From Alloprevotella tannerae (GTDB lineage: Bacteria > Bacteroidota > Bacteroidia > Bacteroidales > Bacteroidaceae): a stretch of 64,000 nt of DNA. The notes under the pieces are model-generated. The model did not search any database. It worked only from the letters and a program-made list of their open reading frames with translations, and was not told the DNA's origin. The stretch spans positions 1-64,000 of the forward strand of contig JABZGR010000001.1 of assembly GCA_015259125.1 (NCBI GenBank). The letters are read 5' to 3'. Below are positions 1 through 6,891 of the stretch, in pieces; position 1 is the first letter of the stretch; every line of letters begins with the position of its first letter. Made by a program: the position numbers and the translations under genes.

Positions 1-82
1 TCGTCTCATTTGCAACGTTTCTGTCCATCTAAATGATTGTGAAGTTATTGAACCCCATCCCTTTTCATTTTTTTTATTTATC

Positions 83-167
83 ACCTTAATTCCGCAGTAT
101 AAATTCTTGTGAGAACTCCAAGTGCCTGAGAAACAAAGTTCTCAAAACACTTGGATATGTCAGAAAT
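83..167. repeat. IS-end repeat, copy A (85 bp)
   Basis: This 85-bp stretch recurs at 607-691 in the same orientation with only a few substitutions. Its outer end, AATTCCGCAGTAT (88-100), is found inverted at 1037-1049, so it looks like the left terminus of an insertion sequence. Copy A lies just upstream (window coordinates) of the lipoprotein gene at 180-560 and copy B just after it. Confidence 0.75.
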
Positions 168-179
168 AAGCCATAATAA

Positions 180-560
180 CTATATACTAACCATCTTCCA
201 TTTATATTTCTTTTTTTCTTTATTAAAAGCTTTATTACTTATTTCTATAAAAGTTACATTATAATCATTATTTATTTTTTTTACCTCTGTCTTTAAATAA
301 TGGACTCTTTTTTGTTTATCTGTAACCTGCACTATTATACCGCTTTTATTGAAACCATAGGCAATAGTTGTTGCAATTATAAAACTGGAAGACCTTGTAT
401 ATCTAAAGCCTGGCCCAAGTACAGGAAATCCTTGCGAATCTATTATCTCAAAATGCGCAGGATATTCATAAACTACTTGTGCGCTCAAATTATAGGGTAA
501 TTTTTCCCTTGGATCTGAACAAGAGAATAATACTAACACGAATATAAAAAAATATTTCAT
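180..560 (-). CDS. small lipoprotein of unknown function
   Basis: A 126-residue protein with a lipoprotein signal: a short hydrophobic stretch ending in LFSCSD (Cys at about residue 14), so it is probably membrane anchored after processing. No domain is recognised. The mature part is rich in Lys, Tyr and Ile and the gene is clearly more AT-rich than the rest of the window, which suggests a foreign origin. It lies exactly between two direct 85-bp copies of an IS end, so it may have arrived as cargo of, or by recombination between, such elements. The reading frame is intact. Function cannot be assigned. Confidence 0.6.
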   Translation of the reverse strand: MKYFFIFVLVLFSCSDPREKLPYNLSAQVVYEYPAHFEIIDSQGFPVLGPGFRYTRSSSFIIATTIAYGFNKSGIIVQVTDKQKRVHYLKTEVKKINNDYNVTFIEISNKAFNKEKKKYKWKMVSI

Positions 561-606
561 TATTGTACTGGCTTAAAAAAGTAAGTTCGTGTTCGCATCT
601 TATAAT

Positions 607-691
607 ACCTTAATTCCGTAGCATAAACCCTTGTGAGAATTCCAAGTGCCTGAGAAACAAAGTTCTTAAAACACTTAGATATGTCAGAAAT
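607..691. repeat. IS-end repeat, copy B (85 bp)
   Basis: Direct second copy of the 85-bp sequence at 83-167. It stands 48 bp before the start of the transposase remnant at 740, which is where the left end of an intact element would be expected. Confidence 0.75.
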
Positions 692-739
692 TTCACCTAT
701 CTTGGTGCTGCAAACATAACAAGTAAGCAAAAAACTGAC

Positions 740-1007
740 ATGACAAAGGTAGCAATTAAAAACGTGAATGTCACTTCTTTCGGTGGATTTTATCATATTA
801 TGGACGTTTTCTCAAAGTTGGGCTTTGAAAAACTTACCGAATCTGTATTGGGTAAACGTGGAAGTAGCGGCAAAGCATTCTGTTATGGAAGTATTTTTGT
901 GGTTTTTCATACTTCCCCATTGGTTTGGGTGGGGGGTCATGCTTAGAAAAGACCCAAGAAACACCAAAGCACCTCATATCAACATATAGAGCCCCAAAAA
1001 GACATCT
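740..1007 (+). pseudogene. IS1380-family transposase remnant
   Basis: The ATG at 740 opens a frame whose first ~55 residues include FGGFYHIMDVFSKLGFEKL and GKRGSSGKAF. From memory these match the N-terminus of Bacteroidales IS1380-family transposases (the FGG...IM..F pattern near the start). The frame ends at 946. A GSCLE-like segment, resembling the family's GG.C.ED region, continues in another frame around 940-1007 before a stop, so the gene is both frameshifted and truncated. It cannot encode an active enzyme. Confidence 0.6.
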
Positions 1008-1188
1008 CAACATATAAAATTTTCTCACAAGAAAAAATACTGCGGAATTGAATAATAGATGATAAACGACTATTTAAGGGAGGGCTACGTAATGGAGGCG
1101 ACTTCAACCCGGTAGGGTTATTCATTAAAACCAACCGCATATACTTATGAGAGAGCAGTTCAAGCGACGAACTTCGCGCTCTCTACAG

Positions 1189-1298
1189 AAAAGAAGCGGA
1201 CTTTTCACGTAAAAGGTACGGACGATTCTTACAAAAGGAGCGTACTTTTGCGCAAAAAGGTACGGACTTTCTGCCTAAAAGGAACGCTCCTTTTCGAA
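1189..1298. repeat. tandem array, five 22-bp units
   Basis: Units start at 1189, 1211, 1233, 1255 and 1277. Each begins AAAAG(G/A) and carries a CGNAC or CGCTC core, for example AAAAGGTACGGAC in units 2 and 4. The units have diverged but the 22-bp phase is exact. Confidence 0.65.
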
Positions 1299-1320
1299 GA
1301 AAAATAGGCAGAAACAAAAA

Positions 1321-1348
1321 AACAAGGATGTGTTTCATCCTTGTTTTT
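1321..1348. terminator. bidirectional intrinsic terminator
   Basis: Perfect 10-bp stem AACAAGGATG / CATCCTTGTT with a 5-base loop, A-tract before and T-tract after. It can end transcription of the fimbrillin-like gene on the minus strand. Confidence 0.7.
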
Positions 1349-1479
1349 ACCTTCTCTACAGTACCTTTCTTTTCTCGTTGTAAAAAAAACGCAGAGACCA
1401 CTTGCATACACATAGCGGTCTCGGCGTTTATGATTGTAGATGTTGTCAGCCTTTTAAGGGGCCTCACACATCAACCGAT

Positions 1480-3162
1480 TTACTTGATATAGATCGGACG
1501 GATGCTGTACATATTATACTTCGGGTTGTACGGGCTGCGGCCCTTCGTCGTTCCATAGTGGAATTGGTTGCAGTGGAACATAAATTTGCCGGCGAAGGCA
1601 GCAGCTTGCATCTGATTTGATCCATCAGCCGTCCAATACATACCCCAGTTGCCCGGATTTGAGAGACGGCGCCAGCCTTCATTGTAGTCCGTATACATAC
1701 CGCCGAAGGGGAAGAACACGCCTTTGCTAATATCTTCTTTCGTGAAGCACTTCATGTAGCAGTTTGCTCTGCTGATGTAGCCTGCGTCCTGATTAGAGCG
1801 ACGGAGTCTTCTGCCATTTCTATCCAATACGTAGCCTTTCTGACATTCGTCTACCGTCGGGTCGAAGAGTAAGCCGTAAATACGATGACCTTCGTAACAA
1901 TAGTAGCCAAAGTACTGGCCGGTATGGCGCATCAAACTCTCAAATTGAGCCTTTGTAGGCAGCGCATATTTGCCTTTTGAAGCATAGTGAGCCAAGTCGC
2001 CGAGGCGCTTATCTGAGTTGTAGCGAGTTTGGATATTTCCCCACGTTCCCCAGTAGCTGCTAATAGCAACGCGGCCATAGTTGTGTCCATAAACAATGTC
2101 GCCCCAACGGAAGTGGTCAAACTTTGAATTGCAGTAGTTGTCAGGAAGCGCGATCGTACCGATAGAAAGTTCGCCTTTCTTCTCCATGTAATAATAGTCC
2201 CACGGATTTTTAGCCAAGTGATAGCCCGGTTCCCAGCCGGCAATGCTCACCGTCGGGTCATATTGGAGGTTTGATCTACTCCACTTGATGCTATCGATCT
2301 CGATCCAAGGCTCTTCCTCGTCCATTTTGAGCGTATACGTGTAATATTTTGCACGCTCTACGACCATATCTTGCTTAACGCTTACGATAAAGGTTTCGCC
2401 ATCAGCAGCCTCTACCCTGAAAGTAGGTCGGAAATGATTGTCAGGGAAGACAGCTACGTCCATCTGAGCGACCGGTTGTGCCGTTTCGACCGTATAGCCA
2501 TCTTTGCTAGCAAACTTATAGTTGCTCGTGCGCAAATCAAACTCAGCTTCGTCGGGGACATTAGAAATCACGACGCGCTTTACGTTCGTAAGAAATCTAT
2601 CGTTGATTTGGAACTTCAAGCGCAAGATCGTATATTGCTTCTGCATATCCACATGGCCCACGCCGGCAGCGCCGTCTAAGCGAATATTCTTCGTGATACC
2701 CCACGTATAGTCAATGTGTTTCATACCCTGCAACGTACCATTCTGGCCTTTCATATCCAACTGTAAAGTGCCGGGCTTTTGCTCTCTGGCGTTAAATCGT
2801 GCCGGATAGAAGAGCGCCACGTCATCACCTTGTTTGCAGTTTACCTCTCCGGAGAGGCGAGTGTCGTTTCCGCTCTCTTCAGCCGTCAGGATATCGAAGC
2901 CCTGCGGATCTGTGAGGTTGTATGCAAGGATTTTGTCACCTACTTCCCATTTTGATCCTGTCGTCAGGTCAATAATGGAGCGCAATGCCGGTTTTCCGTC
3001 AGCACCAGTTGCACCCGAGTTGCCCACGGTAATCGTTACCGGACGCTTCGCATTGGCATCGGGGTTCTGCGTGTTTGTATTTTCGCCGCCTACATCATTA
3101 GAGCAAGAAGCCAAGCCTAATGCCAATGCAGCAGATAACAAACTAAAAGTAATGATTCTCAT
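1480..3162 (-). CDS. fimbrillin-like lipoprotein with C-terminal FISUMP/SUMF-like domain
   Basis: 560 residues. The signal ends in GLASCSN with the lipidated Cys at residue 20. Residues ~40-300 look like a fimbrillin-type two-lobed beta region: WEVGDKILAYN, VALFYPARFN, and FDLRTSNYKFAS in the second lobe, the typical order of TWxxGDxIG, YYPY and F(D)LxTG motifs. Residues ~330-560 are rich in Trp and Tyr and contain WGDIVYG, YALPTKAQFESLMRHT, YWTADGS and a final SIRPIYIK. This is the pattern of FISUMP/formylglycine-generating-enzyme-like domains often found on Bacteroidales surface lipoproteins. It is probably outer-membrane anchored and possibly a fimbrial tip or adhesin. It lies 98 bp downstream of a small glycine-rich gene, likely in one transcript. 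Ligand unknown. Confidence 0.75.
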   Translation of the reverse strand: MRIITFSLLSAALALGLASCSNDVGGENTNTQNPDANAKRPVTITVGNSGATGADGKPALRSIIDLTTGSKWEVGDKILAYNLTDPQGFDILTAEESGNDTRLSGEVNCKQGDDVALFYPARFNAREQKPGTLQLDMKGQNGTLQGMKHIDYTWGITKNIRLDGAAGVGHVDMQKQYTILRLKFQINDRFLTNVKRVVISNVPDEAEFDLRTSNYKFASKDGYTVETAQPVAQMDVAVFPDNHFRPTFRVEAADGETFIVSVKQDMVVERAKYYTYTLKMDEEEPWIEIDSIKWSRSNLQYDPTVSIAGWEPGYHLAKNPWDYYYMEKKGELSIGTIALPDNYCNSKFDHFRWGDIVYGHNYGRVAISSYWGTWGNIQTRYNSDKRLGDLAHYASKGKYALPTKAQFESLMRHTGQYFGYYCYEGHRIYGLLFDPTVDECQKGYVLDRNGRRLRRSNQDAGYISRANCYMKCFTKEDISKGVFFPFGGMYTDYNEGWRRLSNPGNWGMYWTADGSNQMQAAAFAGKFMFHCNQFHYGTTKGRSPYNPKYNMYSIRPIYIK

Positions 3163-3261
3163 ATTTCGTAGTATTTAATTTGGCCGTTAATGTTTAGCGG
3201 TCTTTAATTTAAAATTTTGTGTTTTTGTCTTGTTAAGACAACTCAAGTCCTTCAGAAATAC

Positions 3262-3492
3262 TTACAATTCCTCCTCTTCGTCGCCTAAGAAATCGGGCTT
3301 CTCCGGCATAGGGGTAGGCGGGGTAGGCCGCTCACCCCCACCGATTGTACCACCCCCACCGGGGTTAAAACCACCGCCACCCGCACCGGCGCCCGGGCTA
3401 GTGGTGATCATCGCTTCAATTTCCATTTCGAGGACCTCTACTTGCGGACAGAGATATGCACATCTCTGTTCCTTACTCTTTGTTAAGTTCAT
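3262..3492 (-). CDS. small Gly/Pro-rich protein preceding fimbrillin-like gene
   Basis: 76 residues. The start (MNLTKSKEQ) is followed by CPQVEVLEMEIEAMI. Short proteins with this PQVEV.E.E.E pattern are common next to fimbrillin-like and surface lipoprotein genes in Bacteroidales. The rest is a glycine and proline tract (GAGAGGGGFNPGGGG, then PTPPTPMPEKPDF) ending in acidic DEEEEL. No signal peptide or membrane segment is seen. It probably forms an operon with the gene at 1480-3162. Function unknown; the recurring association suggests a role in expression or processing of the surface protein. Confidence 0.6.
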   Translation of the reverse strand: MNLTKSKEQRCAYLCPQVEVLEMEIEAMITTSPGAGAGGGGFNPGGGGTIGGGERPTPPTPMPEKPDFLGDEEEEL

Positions 3493-3941
3493 AACGATTA
3501 ATATAACTAACTTTTTTGTTCTTGTTTCTTAGTTGTTGTGGGCTCCTCGAGCAACCAAAGTCGCGGGTGGGCGAGTCAAAGGTCGGAGCACTGAGGGCGC
3601 AGAAGCGAAAAAAGAGTAGGAGCAATGAAGTTCGACGATCACCTCGTCCGGGTTCTGTTTGACGCAACATATTTTTCAACCTTGCTGTTTGCAGGATTGT
3701 GCCGCTCTGCAAAGCAAGATGCCTCTTACATCTTTACAGCGCACGTCGCAACCTAAATACTGCTTTCAAACCGCCGTTATGTATGATAGATAAGCAAATT
3801 AAGGAAGGAAGACGACAAAGCACTTTTCCAACTCTTTTCATCGGCAAAAGTAGGACAAAAGCAACAAAGTCGCACTAGTGTTTTTTGTAAATTGAGAATA
3901 TTTACAACTGATTAAGTATGTTGTAAATCAGCCATAAAGAC
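3493..3941. other. intergenic region upstream of the fimbrillin-like operon
   Basis: No convincing gene. On the minus strand TACTTTTG (3852-3845) fits the -7 consensus and could drive the operon with a long leader, but no matching upstream box at the right spacing was found. Confidence 0.4.
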
Positions 3942-4574
3942 TTAAAATTTGTGACCCGCAACAATACGATAGAACGTCAGCCAAAGGATCTTTAAGTCTA
4001 AAAAAAGCGAGCGATGTTCAAGGTAATAGAGGTCGAGCTCGAGCCGGCGCAGCATCTTCTCCGGCGTATCCGTATAGCCATTATAAAGCGTGGCATACGA
4101 CGTGACGCCCGGGCGGATTTGATACAAGAGCGGATAGCGCTGATCTTGGCGCACAATCTGCTCAATATAGAAGCGTCGCTCGGGCCGCGGACCGATAAAG
4201 GCCATATCGCCGCGCAGGACGTTCCACAGCTGGGGCAACTCATCCAAATGATGCTCACGCAAGAAGCGGCCTACGCGCGTCAAACGGGGATCTTTCCGCC
4301 CACGACAAAGCTGAGGGCCGGCCGCTTCGGCGTCATTGTGCATGCTACGAAACTTATACATGCGAAAGGGACGGCCATAGCGGCCAATGCGCGTCTGCTT
4401 GAAGAGAGCGGGCGCGCCATCGTCAAGCCTCACGGCAAGATAGCAGGCCAGCATAATCGGCGCAAAAAGCAATAGGCAAAGGAGCGCGATGGCTATATCG
4501 GCCATCCGCTTCAGCAGGCGCTCTGCGCAGTTCATACCATCGGGTATTGCGGGTCTGATCGTATCTCTCTTCAT
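3942..4574 (-). CDS. undecaprenyl-phosphate sugar-1-phosphate transferase
   Basis: 210 residues from the ATG at 4574. This start is preferred to the upstream in-frame start at 4715, because the extra 47 residues are Arg/Cys-rich and unlike the family. An N-terminal membrane segment (IAIALLCLLLFAPIMLACYLAV) is followed by the family's hallmarks: PALFKQTRIG, FRMYKFRSM, LTRVGRFLR, DELPQLWNVLRGDM, FIGPRPE and RPGVTS. These define the bacterial sugar transferase family (WcaJ/PglC type), which moves a sugar phosphate onto the lipid carrier to start capsule, O-antigen or glycan synthesis at the inner membrane. No other polysaccharide genes are adjacent. The start overlaps a short upstream frame (4571-4735) in an ATGA arrangement. 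Confidence 0.88.
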   Translation of the reverse strand: MKRDTIRPAIPDGMNCAERLLKRMADIAIALLCLLLFAPIMLACYLAVRLDDGAPALFKQTRIGRYGRPFRMYKFRSMHNDAEAAGPQLCRGRKDPRLTRVGRFLREHHLDELPQLWNVLRGDMAFIGPRPERRFYIEQIVRQDQRYPLLYQIRPGVTSYATLYNGYTDTPEKMLRRLELDLYYLEHRSLFLDLKILWLTFYRIVAGHKF

Positions 4575-4735
4575 GGGTTTGGGCCTCTCCCCGCAGCCCT
4601 TGCATAAGCGGGCGTCTGAGCGGCTTCGGGATCGTAATCGGCAGCGCGCAGCGGGTAGACGAAAAGGACCTCCGGCGCGGGCAACGCAGCAAGATCTGCC
4701 ATAGGGAAGTCCCAAAACCTGCGCGGGGTCTGCAT
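4571..4735 (-). CDS. possible 54-residue upstream ORF coupled to the sugar transferase
   Basis: The ATG at 4735 opens a 54-codon frame whose TGA overlaps the ATG of the transferase (ATGA at 4574-4571). The peptide (MQTPRRFWDFPMADLAALPA...) matches nothing I recognise. Its composition looks more protein-like than the competing in-frame extension of the transferase. It could be a leader peptide allowing translational coupling, the tail of a decayed gene, or chance. Confidence 0.25.
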   Translation of the reverse strand: MQTPRRFWDFPMADLAALPAPEVLFVYPLRAADYDPEAAQTPAYARAAGRGPNP

Positions 4736-5232
4736 GAAAAAAACAGCAAAACAGGGGCTTTTATTGTCATCAGCACCCTATTTTTTTGCAAAAGTACAAT
4801 GAAGAAATCAAAAATCGGCAGTTTGAGCCGACTTGATGTCATATTTTTTGATTCGGCCGACCCGTTTTCCGACAAACAGCCCGCCATCAAGCGCCACAAG
4901 AGTTCGGCAGGGAGCCGCCGAAACTTCGGCCGAGGAAGCCTCGCTCTTTTGCCTTTATTTTGAGCTTAGGCCTCTGATTTGTTATCTCTAATATGGCATA
5001 TTAAAGCGCCCGCTTGTTGACCCATCCATCCCTTCATAACCATATTTTTGTTTACAAATGGCTACACTATACAAGGTTAACGTCCTTTTACTTCGTCATT
5101 TTTTTGCTCGAAATCGTCCGTAGTACCAACTTTTCCGCGCCTTGCGCCCACAAAAGTGCACCTACCAATAGTCAAGTCTTCGCTTTCGGAGAAGCATTGC
5201 CCCATTTTTCCCACACGCAGTTTTGAACAAAA

Positions 5233-5324
5233 CGTTTACGCTCACGAGGGTAAGACTTTTTTATCACGAGCGCAAACCTTTATCCTCGAGAGCGCAAACC
5301 TTTATCCTCGTGAGAAAAAAGTCG
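5233..5324. repeat. 22-bp tandem array, CACGAGCGCAAA family, site 1
   Basis: About four 22-bp units built on TTTTTATCACGAGCGCAAAC, the first in the opposite orientation. The same family occurs at 13378, 18331, 24170, 29798 and 36268. Confidence 0.7.
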
Positions 5325-5826
5325 ACTGCCGATACTGCAACGCAAGAAAAGTCCATCGGCCGCGCTTCGAAAGTGAGTCGGCAGCCATAAAAGGCGAACT
5401 GGCCGCATCGCTACAAGCGCCGGCAGCGACCGCTGCGGCCGACTGCGAGGCGCGAAGCCTACGACGCCAAACACCGCGCCACACATTATATATTATATAT
5501 AGGCCGGCGGCAATGATTAACGACCACCGCGCCGAGCGAAAGCTGACGACCGGAAAAAACCGGCGCAGCGGCAGGCTTCACGGGTAAAATCTGCGCGACG
5601 CCATGCCGACAGAAGGCTGCACCAAAAAGGCAAGAAGCGGCGGGCGATAAACAGGCCTGAATTTGCAGCCGACTTAAATAATTTCAACATAAGGCACAAC
5701 TTGTAAGAAACGCCACTTTTCCCCTCGTAATGGGAAAAAGTTGGCCTCGAAACCAAAAAAAAGCCCTTTTTACCTCTTATTTTGTAGAAAAAAGATGGAG
5801 AAATGTAAGGTTATTTCTTTTTTGAT

Positions 5827-5834
5827 TATCTTTG
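5827..5834 (+). promoter_or_regulatory. -7 element of the asnC-type gene
   Basis: TATCTTTG, an exact TAnnTTTG match, 28 bp before the ATG at 5863. No good TTTG box is seen at the expected distance. Confidence 0.55.
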
Positions 5835-5862
5835 TAGCTGCTTAAGCAATAACAAAAGATAA

Positions 5863-6384
5863 ATGGAAAAAGTTGATAAATTAGATTTGAAGATTCTGAG
5901 CATCATCTCCGGCAACGCTCGCGTACCGTTTAAGGACGTGGCAGCCGTATGTGGTGTTTCGCGTGCAGCTATTCACCAGCGCGTACAGCGCCTTGTTGAG
6001 AATGGCGTTATCACAGGTTCCGGCTTTACGGTGAATCCGAAGAGAGTAGGCTTTAGCACGTGCACTTATGTTGGCATTTCGCTTGCTCGCGGCTCGATGT
6101 ATCGCGAAGTAGCTGAACAATTGGAGAAGATACCTGAAATTGTAGAGTGTCATTATACGACGGGCAATTATATGATGCTTGTCAAACTTTACTGCCACGA
6201 CAACGAAGATCTTATGCAATTGCTCAATGGTAAGATCCAAAGCATAGAGGGCGTGACGGCAACGGAGACTTTGATCTCTCTGGAGCAGACCGTCTCTCGC
6301 AATTTCCCCATACCGGGCGCCGACTTTGAGCTCCCGCCGCGGCAACGCAAGCCGGGACGCCGTCCGAAGGATCCCATTAATTAA
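5863..6384 (+). CDS. Lrp/AsnC-family transcriptional regulator
   Basis: 173 residues. The N-terminal winged helix-turn-helix (residues ~5-55: KLDLKILSIISGNAR, SRAAIHQRVQRLVENGVI) is followed by the RAM/effector domain (~65-150: TYVGISL, CHYTTGNYMMLVKLYCHD, GVTATETLISLEQ). Proteins of this type bind amino acids or related effectors, form octamers or higher assemblies and regulate amino-acid metabolism. A basic tail (PPRQRKPGRRPKDPIN) extends beyond the usual family end. It overlaps the next gene by one base (TAATG), so the two are co-translated. The effector is unknown. Confidence 0.9.
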   Translation: MEKVDKLDLKILSIISGNARVPFKDVAAVCGVSRAAIHQRVQRLVENGVITGSGFTVNPKRVGFSTCTYVGISLARGSMYREVAEQLEKIPEIVECHYTTGNYMMLVKLYCHDNEDLMQLLNGKIQSIEGVTATETLISLEQTVSRNFPIPGADFELPPRQRKPGRRPKDPIN

Positions 6385-6680
6385 TGTATTACGAAGGCGC
6401 TCTTCTCGGACTTTGCACGTTTCTTATCATTGGCGTGTTTCACCCGATCGTCATCAAGTCTGAATATTATTTCGGCACACGCGTCTGGTGGATCTTCCTT
6501 GTGATAGGATTAGCTTGCCTTGGCGCTTCGCTCTTTGTGGCCTCACTTTTTTGGTCTTGCCTATGCGCTATTCTAGGCGTAACAAACTTATGGAGCATCC
6601 TGGAACTATTTGAGCAAAAAGAACGCGTGAAGAAAGGATGGTTTCCCGAGAACCCGAAAAGAAAAAGCCGTAAAAGCTAA
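6384..6680 (+). CDS. DUF4491-type small membrane protein
   Basis: 98 residues with three hydrophobic segments (about 4-22, 32-50 and 52-72) and a basic C-terminal tail. The pattern GLCTFLIIGVFHPIVIKSEYYFG...WW...GL matches my memory of the DUF4491 family, an inner-membrane protein family of unknown function common in Bacteroidales. The start codon shares its A with the stop of the upstream regulator, indicating an operon. Confidence 0.75.
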   Translation: MYYEGALLGLCTFLIIGVFHPIVIKSEYYFGTRVWWIFLVIGLACLGASLFVASLFWSCLCAILGVTNLWSILELFEQKERVKKGWFPENPKRKSRKS

Positions 6681-6685
6681 ATTGT

Positions 6686-6721
6686 ATCATCGTCGAAGGC
6701 CGAAAGGCTCTCGACGATGAT
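6686..6721. terminator. hairpin after the DUF4491 gene
   Basis: Perfect 11-bp inverted repeat ATCATCGTCGA / TCGACGATGAT. Only a weak T-tract follows, so termination may be partial. Confidence 0.5.
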
Positions 6722-6891
6722 TGTTTGCAACCACGACAAAGCGAACCCAAAACGCGCCACCATGGCCGCCCTCCCGGCCGAACGGAGAGAAACCTCAGCA
6801 CTTCAAGCTGCGATCCGTAGCACGGACCTGCGTCGCCCCTTTTGTTTTGACGCGCGACAAGGACGGCTCACTCCATTATATATTGAGGACT

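Larger units (their letters stand above)
607..1049 (+). mobile_element. internally deleted IS1380-like element
   Basis: Left end at 607-691, a transposase N-terminal fragment from 740, and an inverted terminal sequence ATACTGCGGAATT at 1037-1049. The last matches copy A (88-100) perfectly and copy B with two changes. The element is only about 440 bp, against well over 1.5 kb for a complete IS1380-family element, so most of the transposase is gone. Confidence 0.6.
1050..1479. other. intergenic, with tandem array and terminator
   Basis: No gene seen. The stretch holds a 22-bp tandem array (1189-1298) and a strong hairpin (1321-1348). Confidence 0.6.
4736..5862. other. long intergenic region
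   Basis: No gene supported on either strand; the open frames here are Arg/Ala-rich and look like chance. The stretch contains one 22-bp array (5233-5324), an AT-repeat (5485-5501) and the asnC promoter. Confidence 0.5.

Noticed and set aside
3473..3712. 79-codon minus-strand frame upstream of the small glycine-rich gene
   Set aside because: Low-complexity, no family pattern, overlaps the start of the real gene; more likely leader.
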